48,809 bases of DNA from a virus, in the IMG/VR virus record IMGVR_UViG_3300047170_000011, positions 1 to 48,809 of that record; one strand, given 5' to 3'. The notes beneath the pieces were generated by a model, which saw only the letters and a list, made by a program, of their open reading frames with translations, made no database searches and was not told the origin of the DNA. Below are positions 1 through 5,260 of the stretch, piece by piece. Numbering within the stretch: the stretch's first letter is position 1; each line of letters begins with the position of its first letter. The translations under genes and the position numbers were made by a program.

Positions 1-630
1 CGCTTTATGCGCATCCGACAACGTTTTCCCGACGTTTGCCATCCTCAGTCTTTCGCGGGTCTCCTGTGTCGGCGATTTCCCCGTAAGCGCAATGCTCATG
101 GCTATCCGCGTTTCAGCGGAGTGAACGTGCCCCATCCTTGCCGCGCTTATTTTAGCCCGCGTCGCCTCTGTCTGCTTCGCCCCTAATGAGCTGCCGGCAA
201 TCGGGCACATATTGAACCCGGTTAGAGGATTGATCGCTCCAGCTACGTCGATCCACGATTGCTCTCGAATCATCAATTCCGCGACGTTTGGAACGTATTC
301 CAACACCTCAAAAACAAACGCGCTCTCGCCGTATTTTAACCAAGCCCGCTGCAAGTGTGCGGCGTGGTGTTTCCCTTGGCGTAGCTGCGTGCGGTGCGAT
401 TTCCAGCGGGCTTTGAGTGAGACCGATGAGCCAATATACACCCTCCCGCCGTCAACATCGTGGCGAATGCAGTAGATTCCAGACCGGCACGAACCCGCGA
501 TCTGCGCCATTTGCTGCGCTTGCTCGGGCGTCGGGTAGAGCCGGTATGTGTTGGCCTTGCGGACGCGGCCACACCGGTCGGCTCCAGGCCCTGCCGTACT
601 CGTGGCGGAGGAGGTCAAAGCGAGGTCCAC
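1..630 (-). CDS. GIY-YIG homing-type endonuclease with NUMOD3-like repeats (3' end cut off by window)
   Basis: The minus frame is open from 697 to the window edge without a stop. It carries the GIY motif (SGIYCIRHD) and the YIG motif (GRVYIGSS), followed by KARWKSH, then NUMOD3-like repeats (TRAKISAARMGH, then ETRIAMSIALTGKSP, then ETRERLRMANVGK). This is the domain order of free-standing GIY-YIG homing endonucleases, which nick or cut DNA and bind through the C-terminal repeats. The segment just before the GIY motif (TYRLYPTPEQAQQMAQIAG) resembles the N-terminal helical segment of IS605 OrfB/TnpB-type transposases. The start is uncertain: GTG at 630 keeps that segment, ATG at 510 leaves only the nuclease. 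The gene is last in the leftward operon behind the repressor. The nuclease call is firm; the mobility of the element is inferred. Confidence 0.85.
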   Translation of the reverse strand, partial: MDLALTSSATSTAGPGADRCGRVRKANTYRLYPTPEQAQQMAQIAGSCRSGIYCIRHDVDGGRVYIGSSVSLKARWKSHRTQLRQGKHHAAHLQRAWLKYGESAFVFEVLEYVPNVAELMIREQSWIDVAGAINPLTGFNMCPIAGSSLGAKQTEATRAKISAARMGHVHSAETRIAMSIALTGKSPTQETRERLRMANVGKTLSDAHKA

Positions 631-731
631 CGAGCCAGGCGCTTGCGCCACGCATCGCGCCGGTCGGCGGAGAAGTTGCCGACGCGGAGCCACCAGTCAG
701 CCATAAACCGGGCCAATGAGATCCCGATCAC
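615..731 (-). CDS. Small basic protein, unknown function
   Basis: A 38-residue frame whose GTG start overlaps the TGA of the frame before it (GTGA). It contains MADWWLRVGN, then SADRRDAW and a basic tail RKRLARW. Packing with its neighbours by overlapping start and stop codons is the style of this operon and is the main support. The short hydrophobic N-terminus (IGISLARFMADWW) could touch a membrane, but it is too short for a confident call. No family is recognised. Confidence 0.4.
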   Translation of the reverse strand: MIGISLARFMADWWLRVGNFSADRRDAWRKRLARWTSL

Positions 732-835
732 AACGGCGATGTCTCCGCGAGCCGGCGGCGTAGTTCCGCTGCCTTCGCGTCGTTCTGCTGGCACCATGCC
801 TCTAATTCCTCTGCGGCTTTCCGCCTTATGACGAG
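728..835 (-). CDS. Coding-like frame without a normal start codon
   Basis: Directly behind the TAA of the upstream gene (836-838), and in the same frame, an open frame reads as a charged helical peptide (RRKAAEELEAWCQQNDAK, then AAELRRRLAETSPL) before its TGA at 728-730. The composition looks coding, and the downstream gene starts with a GTG overlapping its stop. No ATG, GTG or TTG precedes the conserved-looking part, so it would need readthrough of the TAA or a rare start. Treated as tentative. Confidence 0.3.
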   Translation of the reverse strand, partial: LVIRRKAAEELEAWCQQNDAKAAELRRRLAETSPL

Positions 836-1015
836 TTATTCAAAAGCGGTTGGGTTCGGCACCTGATTGCGCAGGTAACTCACGACTTTCCGCTCGGTCA
901 GCCCGTAGGCACGCGCGACGATCGCCACGGCACGCTTGACACCCTCGTTGCGCCGGCGCTGGACGGCTGACGCGATGATGGAGTGCGCTTCGTAGGAGAT
1001 CGCTTCAGGTGACAT
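836..1015 (-). CDS. Small helical DNA-binding-like protein
   Basis: A 59-residue protein starting at ATG 1015, chosen because GAGG lies about 8 bases upstream. The middle reads RRNEGVKRAVAIVARAYGLTERKVVSYLRNQ, a helix-turn-helix-like pattern (VARAYGLTERKVVSYL) with a basic lead-in. It probably binds DNA and regulates phage or host genes. It lies in the leftward operon behind the repressor, overlapping the upstream small gene by 11 bases. No exact family is recognised; HTH is inferred from spacing only. Confidence 0.6.
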   Translation of the reverse strand: MSPEAISYEAHSIIASAVQRRRNEGVKRAVAIVARAYGLTERKVVSYLRNQVPNPTAFE

Positions 1016-1250
1016 AATCGTGTGCCTCATCGGAACAGATTTCTGTCTTTGTTCGGACGACACTTTGCTCGGCCCTTCTGCCAGTTTCCGTGTTGCAAGG
1101 ACGGAACTGGACAACAGACATGGAGCAGATGCGCGACGACGCGGCGATGCGCTCGCCGATGGGGGCGCCCCGAATCACAGGACCGCTCGGGGCAACACGG
1201 CACGCCGGGGCCGGGGAATCGACTGCACCTGTGTGGGAAACGGCGATCAC
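1005..1250 (-). CDS. Hypothetical protein between two HTH genes
   Basis: An 81-residue frame starting at GTG 1250, which overlaps the TGA of the LuxR-type gene (GTGA), and ending 11 bases inside the next gene. It contains GPVIRGAPIGERIAASSR and MSVVQFRPCN. No transmembrane helix or known motif is visible. The tight coupling at both ends supports translation. Function unknown. Confidence 0.45.
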   Translation of the reverse strand: MIAVSHTGAVDSPAPACRVAPSGPVIRGAPIGERIAASSRICSMSVVQFRPCNTETGRRAEQSVVRTKTEICSDEAHDYVT

Positions 1251-1717
1251 GACGCGGCAGCCTTCAACTCGGCCAACCGCCGCATCGCCGCCGCCGGGGA
1301 CACGCCCAGAACGGCACCGACATCGCGCCACCGCGTCCGAGCGGCCCGCATCTCGACCAGCGAGGCGTCCTTCTCGGCCGTCCAATGCAGGCGCTTCGGA
1401 TCGCGGCGCGGAGCCGGCGGGATGGTCCCGACATCGACCAGGAACGCATACCGCGCCAGCGCCGCGATGCTGCCGACGCCTAGCCGCGCGTAGAGACTGG
1501 CGCGATGGATCTCGACCGTGCGCGGGGAAACGCCGAGATGCCAAGCCACGGTTTTGTTGACCATGCCGCGCGCCAGAAGCCGCAGCACGTCCTGCTCACG
1601 CGGCGAGAGTTGCGCGACCTGGGCGGCGGCGTTGCCGATCTCGGACAGGAGGGCGATGGCGTGTGGGATGTGCGCCGGCGGGACTTTGGCGGCGGCGGCG
1701 ATGAGGGCTTCGTTCAC
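1247..1717 (-). CDS. LuxR-type HTH regulator without a sensor domain
   Basis: A 156-residue protein. Residues about 38-95 form a GerE/LuxR helix-turn-helix: LSPREQDVLRLLARGMVNK, then VAWHLGVSPRTVEIHRASL, then YARLGV. There is no receiver or autoinducer-binding domain; only about 35 alanine-rich residues precede the HTH. The C-terminal third (HWTAEKDASLVEMRAARTR, then WRDVGAVLGVSPAAAMRRL) looks like a second Myb/SANT-type DNA-binding module. It therefore probably binds DNA constitutively, with activity set by its level. It sits in the operon controlled by the immunity repressor and overlaps the upstream gene by ATGA. Confidence 0.8.
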   Translation of the reverse strand: MNEALIAAAAKVPPAHIPHAIALLSEIGNAAAQVAQLSPREQDVLRLLARGMVNKTVAWHLGVSPRTVEIHRASLYARLGVGSIAALARYAFLVDVGTIPPAPRRDPKRLHWTAEKDASLVEMRAARTRWRDVGAVLGVSPAAAMRRLAELKAAAS

Positions 1718-1992
1718 CCGAACGCACTCCCCTCAAGCACGGTCCCGGCCGTGATCGACGCCCAACTCAGTGCGTGCCCGGCAGGCAGCGGCTCGGCACC
1801 GCGTTCTGGCAGCTGCTCGACCACGACCTTTGCCGGCCCCAGCCGATGGGCGTTGATCTCCCTGGCGTGCGCGATCACGGCGAAACGCGACCGGCCGAGT
1901 TCGGCGGCGATCACGTCCCAGGAGACGCCCAAGATGCGCTGGCGCCGGATCAGGGCGTCTTGCTCGGGGGTGTATCGGGCTGGGCGCGGCAT
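1714..1992 (-). CDS. GcrA/SANT-like small DNA-binding protein
   Basis: A 92-residue protein from ATG 1992; the stop of the preceding small gene overlaps this start (TGATG). The N-terminal half reads YTPEQDALIRRQRILGVSW, then DVIAAELGRSRFAVIAHAR, a Myb/SANT-type three-helix pattern also found at the N-terminus of GcrA-family regulators of alphaproteobacteria. The C-terminal half is proline/alanine-rich with no motif. It likely binds DNA. It resembles the C-terminal module of the neighbouring LuxR-type protein, hinting at duplication. The GcrA link is an inference. Confidence 0.7.
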   Translation of the reverse strand: MPRPARYTPEQDALIRRQRILGVSWDVIAAELGRSRFAVIAHAREINAHRLGPAKVVVEQLPERGAEPLPAGHALSWASITAGTVLEGSAFG

Positions 1993-2075
1993 CAGTGCGA
2001 CGCCAACCAGATGAGCCATGTCGCCCAGGCGGCACCGATCAGCACCAGCGCGGCGGCGGTCGTGGCGCGGCTCAT
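1992..2075 (-). CDS. Tiny single-pass membrane protein
   Basis: A 27-residue protein starting at ATG 2075 inside the stop of the upstream small gene, and ending with a TGA that overlaps the next ATG. It is almost entirely one hydrophobic helix (AALVLIGAAWATWLIWLA) after a short MSRATT lead. It is probably inserted in the inner membrane. Overlapping start and stop codons on both sides support real translation. Confidence 0.5.
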   Translation of the reverse strand: MSRATTAAALVLIGAAWATWLIWLASH

Positions 2076-2218
2076 AACAGCCACCAAACGAACAACCCAA
2101 GTGCCGCCCAGCACGCCAGCGAAAACACCACCGCAAAGGCGAGCATCACGTATCCATCTCCGGAACGCGGGACGTGGCCGGACGGCGGTTGGTGGAAGCT
2201 TGAACCGTCTAGGGGCAT
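2072..2218 (-). CDS. Small membrane protein
   Basis: A 48-residue protein from ATG 2218 with a GGGGA ribosome-binding sequence upstream. A polar N-terminus (MPLDGSSFHQPPSG) is followed by one strong transmembrane helix (VMLAFAVVFSLACWAALGLF) ending in VWWLL. It lies in a run of tiny membrane proteins downstream of the repressor; its role is unknown. Superinfection exclusion by such proteins is a known prophage strategy, but nothing specific shows it here. Confidence 0.5.
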   Translation of the reverse strand: MPLDGSSFHQPPSGHVPRSGDGYVMLAFAVVFSLACWAALGLFVWWLL

Positions 2219-2310
2219 GCCGATCCCCAATCCAGAAACATCCAGGCGAGCGCGCTGCCCAGCGGGATGCCGATCGCGGCGGATAGGGCGATGGTGGTGA
2301 GGCAGCGCAT
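2209..2310 (-). CDS. Tiny membrane protein
   Basis: A 33-residue protein starting at ATG 2310, overlapping the TGA of the upstream gene (TGATG). It reads MRCLTTIALSAAIGIPLGSA followed by LAWMFLDWGSACP, a single hydrophobic helix with a charged head, either membrane-anchored or a signal peptide. It overlaps the next gene by 10 bases. Third of the small membrane proteins in this operon. Confidence 0.45.
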   Translation of the reverse strand: MRCLTTIALSAAIGIPLGSALAWMFLDWGSACP

Positions 2311-2528
2311 CACCCCACCCCACGAAACGGAGGCAGCGGATGCGCCGCGAGCCACGCCACCAGCGCCGGGCGGTCAAAGACGTTGACCCGCCGGCCGGGA
2401 GCTACCCCGCCTCCTCCCATGTCGGTGCGTTTGTTATGGGATCGGGGCGCCGGCCTTTCCGGAGCCGCGCTGTCCGGCGGCGTCGGTGTTCCCCTAGGCA
2501 TCGTGGGAAGTTGCAGGGGTTGGGGCAT
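2310..2528 (-). CDS. Hypothetical protein, proline-rich N-terminus
   Basis: A 72-residue protein starting at ATG 2528, which overlaps the stop of the repressor gene. The first 45 residues are proline- and arginine-rich and probably disordered. The end reads VFDRPALVAWLAAHPLPPF, a short ordered helix. It is co-transcribed and translationally coupled to the repressor. No known family. Confidence 0.55.
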   Translation of the reverse strand: MPQPLQLPTMPRGTPTPPDSAAPERPAPRSHNKRTDMGGGGVAPGRRVNVFDRPALVAWLAAHPLPPFRGVG

Positions 2529-2743
2529 CAGGCGGCCTCGGCCTCGGCCGACGCGCTCTTGCGCAGCACCTCCAGGGTGATGCCCTCAATTCCATCCTTC
2601 TCAGCAATCTCGATGAGGTCGGGCCACCGCCCCTTCGGGATGCCGGTCTGTAGCCAGTTGGATATAGCCGGCGCACCGCACCCCAGCTTTTCGGCCAGTT
2701 TGCTGCCGCCGCCCATGGCCTTGATGATCTCGCGAGGTGTCAT
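2528..2743 (-). CDS. Cro/CI-like repressor (YdaS-type HTH)
   Basis: A 71-residue helix-turn-helix protein: MTPREIIKAMGGGSKLAEKL, then GCGAPAISNWLQTGIPKGRW, typical of short phage Cro/YdaS-like regulators. The recognition helix is around GAPAISNWLQTG. It is the first gene of the leftward operon. The -10 element of its promoter ends 7 bases before ATG 2743 and no Shine-Dalgarno sequence is present, so the mRNA is probably leaderless, as for lambda cI from PRM. An operator lies in the promoter spacer, which predicts autoregulation. No cleavage domain is present, so SOS induction by self-cleavage is not expected. Confidence 0.85.
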   Translation of the reverse strand: MTPREIIKAMGGGSKLAEKLGCGAPAISNWLQTGIPKGRWPDLIEIAEKDGIEGITLEVLRKSASAEAEAA

Positions 2744-2750
2744 GCGCAGG

Positions 2751-2779
2751 ATAATTCACCAATGGTGAAAACCTGTCAA
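2751..2779 (-). promoter_or_regulatory. Repressor promoter, leftward
   Basis: On the minus strand a consensus -35 (TTGACA, 2774-2779), a 17-base spacer and a -10 (AATTAT, 2751-2756) point to the repressor gene. The -10 is followed by 7 bases and then the ATG, giving a leaderless or nearly leaderless transcript. The perfect operator TTCACCAATGGTGAA (2755-2769) overlaps the spacer and the -10. Confidence 0.75.
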
Positions 2780-2993
2780 CCGCCGTTTCGGGCTTCGTCG
2801 ATTTCACCGATGGTCGAGTGCGCCTTCAGCGGGCGTGAGGCACCGTAGGCGCATGAAGCCGGTCGAAGTGAACGAAACCCTTTGCACGCGACATCATACT
2901 GAACTACCCTTTGGTGAAGCGGCTTTTCACGCCGCGTGAAATTTCTTTGGGCGTCATGTCGATTTAGGCTTGCCAATCTTCACCGTTGGTGAA
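2755..2993. promoter_or_regulatory. Operator array TTCAC-N5-GTGAA (five sites)
   Basis: Five dyad sites of one pattern: 2755-2769 (TTCACCAATGGTGAA, perfect arms), 2803-2817 (left arm perfect, right arm GTCGA), 2904-2918 (right arm perfect, left arm CTACC), 2926-2940 (TTCACGCCGCGTGAA, perfect arms) and 2979-2993 (TTCACCGTTGGTGAA, perfect arms). The two outer perfect sites lie in the spacers of the divergent promoters. This is the layout of a lambda-type immunity region and the likely binding set of the repressor at 2528-2743. Nothing else in 2744-3029 looks coding. Confidence 0.75.
2893..2898 (-). promoter_or_regulatory. Possible third, leftward -10 element
   Basis: The minus strand reads TATGAT here, a good -10, but there is no matching -35 and the site at 2904-2918 covers the spacer. 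Transcription from it would run over the inner operators into the repressor gene, as an establishment promoter would. Weak evidence. Confidence 0.25.
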
Positions 2994-2998
2994 ATTCT
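2970..2998 (+). promoter_or_regulatory. Early promoter, rightward
   Basis: A -35 (TTGCCA, 2970-2975), a 17-base spacer and a weak -10 (AATTCT, 2993-2998) face the early operon. The perfect operator 2979-2993 fills the spacer, the same geometry as at the repressor promoter on the other side. Confidence 0.6.
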
Positions 2999-3029
2999 CC
3001 CCCTCGTCACCAACGACGAGGACCGGCAG

Positions 3030-3242
3030 ATGCCCAACCCCACCATCGCCCACCTGATCGAGCAGCTCGACCTGATCGACCGCACGGCCCGCGAGATCGC
3101 CCCCACGATCGGCACGCTCAACGGCGCCGGCGTGCTGGGCCATGGCTCCCTCGGTTCGCTGTCCTGCCTCCAGATGCACATCGACGCCCTGCGCCGCCAG
3201 GTGCGGGAGTCCGGCGCGCTGACCGTGGCGCGGGTGGCTTGA
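3030..3242 (+). CDS. First early gene, unknown function
   Basis: A 70-residue protein from ATG 3030, chosen for the GAGGA about 7 bases upstream; a TTG at 2970 would overlap the promoter. It contains TIAHLIEQLDLIDRTAREIA and LQMHIDALRRQVRESGAL, two amphipathic helices around a glycine-rich turn. As first gene behind the early promoter it may be regulatory or act against the host, but no family is recognised. Confidence 0.6.
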   Translation: MPNPTIAHLIEQLDLIDRTAREIAPTIGTLNGAGVLGHGSLGSLSCLQMHIDALRRQVRESGALTVARVA

Positions 3243-3245
3243 GCG

Positions 3246-4121
3246 ATGAGTGAAACCCCGACCACCTTCCACATTCGCAACCGCTGGACCGGCGCGATCC
3301 AGTTTTCCTGCGAACTGAGCGGCGACGTATCCGGACATAGATACGGGCTGAAACTCGGCTTTGCGGTCAAGAAGGCGCTTGAGGCCCGCGCGGACCTGAA
3401 CGGCGCGGCCCTGACCGGCGCGGCCCTGACCGGCGCGGCCCTGACCGGCGCGGACCTGACCGGCGCGGACCTGACCCGCGCGGACCTGACCCGCGCGGCC
3501 CTGACCGGCGCGGACCTGACCGGCGCGGACCTGACCGGCGCGGCGCTGACCGGCGCGGCCCTGACCGGCGCGGACCTGACCGGCGCGGCCCTGACCGGCG
3601 CGGACCTGACCGGCGCGGCGCTGACCGGCGCGGCGCTGACCGGCGCGGACCTGACCGGCGCGGACCTGACCGGCGCGGACCTGACCGGCGCGGCCCTGAC
3701 CGGCGCGGACCTGACCCGCGCGGCCCTGACCCGCGCGGCCCTGACCGGCGCGGACCTGACCGGCGTAAAGCAGGACTTCCTTGCCGAAGTGCTGCGGCTC
3801 CCGAATGAATTGGAGGCTCTCTGTGAGGCCTTGATCGCCGGAAAGGTAGACGGCAGCACTTATTCCGGTGAATGCGCTTGCCTCGCTGGCACCCTCGCGA
3901 AGGCTCACGGCATCGCGCACTACGCCGGTGATGACATCGAAATCGGCTCCGTCACTTTTCATGCCCGGTCTTATTCGCCGCGCGAGATGTTCTTTCGCGC
4001 CATTTGTCCGGGCAATACCCCCGACAACAGCGCGGCAGCCAAGATCGCGCTGGAATGGACCCAGGAAGCCATCGCGATCCGAGACATGATCCGGGCCACC
4101 GCGCCGACCGAGGCCGCCTAA
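3246..4121 (+). CDS. Pentapeptide-repeat protein with 25 near-identical units
   Basis: A 291-residue protein. Residues 1-48 are a unique head; residues 49-173 are 25 pentapeptides, almost all AALTG or ADLTG with a few ADLTR/AALTR and one ADLNG; the remaining residues form a mixed alpha/beta tail (SPREMFFRAICPGNTP). Pentapeptide repeats fold as a right-handed quadrilateral beta helix, and some (Qnr, MfpA) mimic DNA and bind gyrase. Alternating A/D at one face position gives a striped negative surface. The gene starts 4 bases after the upstream stop and is second in the early operon. The DNA-mimic role is inferred. Confidence 0.85.
   Translation: MSETPTTFHIRNRWTGAIQFSCELSGDVSGHRYGLKLGFAVKKALEARADLNGAALTGAALTGAALTGADLTGADLTRADLTRAALTGADLTGADLTGAALTGAALTGADLTGAALTGADLTGAALTGAALTGADLTGADLTGADLTGAALTGADLTRAALTRAALTGADLTGVKQDFLAEVLRLPNELEALCEALIAGKVDGSTYSGECACLAGTLAKAHGIAHYAGDDIEIGSVTFHARSYSPREMFFRAICPGNTPDNSAAAKIALEWTQEAIAIRDMIRATAPTEAA
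3390..3764 (+). repeat. Tandem 15-bp repeat array, 25 copies
   Basis: Twenty-five consecutive 15-base units close to GCGGCCCTGACCGGC / GCGGACCTGACCGGC code the pentapeptides of the host gene. Units differ mostly at one base that switches A to D at residue 2, and sometimes G to R at residue 5. Such DNA-level identity points to recent expansion and predicts copy-number variation between relatives. Confidence 0.95.
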
Positions 4122-4805
4122 ATGGCCCACAAATCCCCCCTGTCTGAAACGGTTTCTGTCAACCTTGATTGCGACAAACGTGACAGAGATATTTGCGGCT
4201 CGTCAACGGTTCGTGATACGGTATCCCAATACGCCGATCCGTCGCCGCCGCATCAAGACCCGCAGCCGACCGCCGTTTTTTCGACCTCGACCGGTAGCGA
4301 TACCGTTTCCAGCGATCCGATCAATTCTCGACCCCCAAAACCCACATCATTTCGTGAGGTCCGCGCCGATGACGAAAGCGCCAACGCCGCGCGGCCCATC
4401 GCGCATCGAGATTCTGAATGCGACGGACGAGGCCGAGCGGGTGCTGACCGAGATGATCGGGCGCTGGGAGGACCACATCCCTGCCCATGTGCGGGCGGAG
4501 TTGCATCGGGTGGCGGCCCCGCTGCTGGCGATCCTGATGCGGGCCGGGCGCCGCTAGTCTCCCGCTTCACCCGGCACCAGATCGACGCCGGTCTATACAC
4601 GCCGCTTCTGACCGGCCGCGCCGAGGCGCTGGAGGCTGCACTGCGCCAAGCGCGGGATTACATATCCGAGGATCGCGATTGCCTGATCGACCGCCACACC
4701 GTGGGCGGCGACCTCGCGACGCTGGATGATTTCGACAAGCAGTTCGTGGACGAGGCCGATCGGGTGCTGCGTGAGATCGACGCGGCGTTGGGGGTGCGGT
4801 CGTGA
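4122..4805 (+). CDS. Early protein; only its 3' third looks coding
   Basis: The frame opens with an ATG next to the stop of the pentapeptide gene and runs 227 residues. Only the end, from about 4557, looks like protein (RHQIDAGLYTPLLTGRAEAL, then LATLDDFDKQFVDEADRVLR). The first 435 bases read as proline/arginine-rich low complexity, contain a promoter and palindromes, and from 4369 overlap a better gene in another frame. No ATG, GTG or TTG lies between 4122 and 4557 in this frame. The true product may start at a rare codon or be made by a -1 frameshift from the 4369-4557 gene. The next gene overlaps its stop by GTGA, so translation does end here. Confidence 0.45.
   Translation: MAHKSPLSETVSVNLDCDKRDRDICGSSTVRDTVSQYADPSPPHQDPQPTAVFSTSTGSDTVSSDPINSRPPKPTSFREVRADDESANAARPIAHRDSECDGRGRAGADRDDRALGGPHPCPCAGGVASGGGPAAGDPDAGRAPLVSRFTRHQIDAGLYTPLLTGRAEALEAALRQARDYISEDRDCLIDRHTVGGDLATLDDFDKQFVDEADRVLREIDAALGVRS
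4146..4309. promoter_or_regulatory. Three palindromes of the form GAWAC-S-GTWTC
   Basis: GAAACGGTTTC (4146-4156), GATACGGTATC (4215-4225) and GATACCGTTTC (4299-4309) share one consensus: two perfect 11-base palindromes around a central base and one with a single arm mismatch. They surround a promoter-like sequence at 4165-4193, which is what operators for a second regulator would look like. The cognate protein is unknown; the LuxR-type, SANT-like and XRE proteins of this phage are candidates. Confidence 0.5.
4165..4193 (+). promoter_or_regulatory. Candidate internal early promoter
   Basis: A -35 (TTGATT, 4165-4170), a 17-base spacer and a -10 (GATATT, 4188-4193) face the downstream early genes. 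The local sequence is less GC-rich than its surroundings. It lies between the first two GAWACSGTWTC palindromes. Confidence 0.4.
4369..4557 (+). CDS. Small acidic helical protein
   Basis: A 62-residue protein from ATG 4369: a short MTKAPTPRG lead, then RIEILNATDEAERVLTEMIG and VRAELHRVAAPLLAILMRAG, two helices. Third codon positions are GC-rich here (about 80% in 4381-4440 by hand count), better than in the overlapping longer frame. It may fuse by -1 frameshift with the downstream coding stretch, which lacks its own start. Function unknown. Confidence 0.5.
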   Translation: MTKAPTPRGPSRIEILNATDEAERVLTEMIGRWEDHIPAHVRAELHRVAAPLLAILMRAGRR

Positions 4806-5197
4806 CAATCATCCCAAACCTGCCAACCGATTTGCCGAGCCGCTATCGGTATCAAATGCGGATAATTCGTCGCTTTGGTGAGTGGGAGTATTCGTACGAA
4901 CTGATGGGCGCCAAAGGCGGCTTGCAGCTTCATGTCTCAGGGCCGCACGTTTTTGACGGCGGCGAACATTGGAGTGCCGGCCTCGAATTGCACGGCCGCG
5001 CCCCGCTTTACGGCAACGATGCGCCGTCGCACGACAACTGCTGGCTTCTGAATTGTCCGTGCTGGCACGAAGGCACGAGCCTCCATGCGCAGGAACACTA
5101 TCTTCCGCATGTTCTGACTGGCGCACATGACTTCGTGTTCGCGAGCATGGTGCGTAGGGCTGATGAGCAATGGCCGTTTTCGGAGGGCAAACCATGA
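4802..5197 (+). CDS. Hypothetical early protein
   Basis: A 131-residue protein starting at GTG 4802 inside the upstream stop (GTGA). It is rich in aromatic residues and histidine: YRYQMRIIRRFGEWEYSYEL, then DNCWLLNCPCWHEGTSLHAQ. The CPCWH cluster could bind metal. There is no signal peptide or membrane segment. Looks like a phage-specific accessory protein; no family recognised. Confidence 0.75.
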   Translation: MTIIPNLPTDLPSRYRYQMRIIRRFGEWEYSYELMGAKGGLQLHVSGPHVFDGGEHWSAGLELHGRAPLYGNDAPSHDNCWLLNCPCWHEGTSLHAQEHYLPHVLTGAHDFVFASMVRRADEQWPFSEGKP

Positions 5198-5256
5198 GCG
5201 ATCGTCAGTTCACCAATCCCAATTTAGGGCGCGAAGTGGTCATGAGACGGAGGTGA
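5194..5256 (+). CDS. Very short coupled peptide
   Basis: A 20-residue frame starting at ATG 5194 inside the stop of the upstream gene (ATGA) and ending in MRRR. Its last codons (CGGAGG) supply the ribosome-binding site for the next gene's GTG at 5261, so its translation may mainly couple the two neighbours. Confidence 0.35.
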   Translation: MSDRQFTNPNLGREVVMRRR

Positions 5257-5260
5257 AGCT

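Noticed and set aside
452-655. Minus frame starting MRGASAWLGG over the 5' end of the GIY-YIG gene
   Set aside because: It overlaps both neighbours heavily and lacks a ribosome-binding sequence; the GIY-YIG frame over the same bases has clear domain text.
2970-3029. TTG start at 2970 extending the first early gene
   Set aside because: The extension would cover the -35, operator and -10 of the early promoter; ATG 3030 has a good ribosome-binding sequence.
2964-4130. Long minus-strand frames of about 390 and 300 residues over the pentapeptide gene
   Set aside because: They are mirror frames of the 15-base tandem repeat (monotonous GRAGQVRA / RAAPVRSAPV text). The plus frame encodes a recognisable repeat family and a proper unique head and tail.
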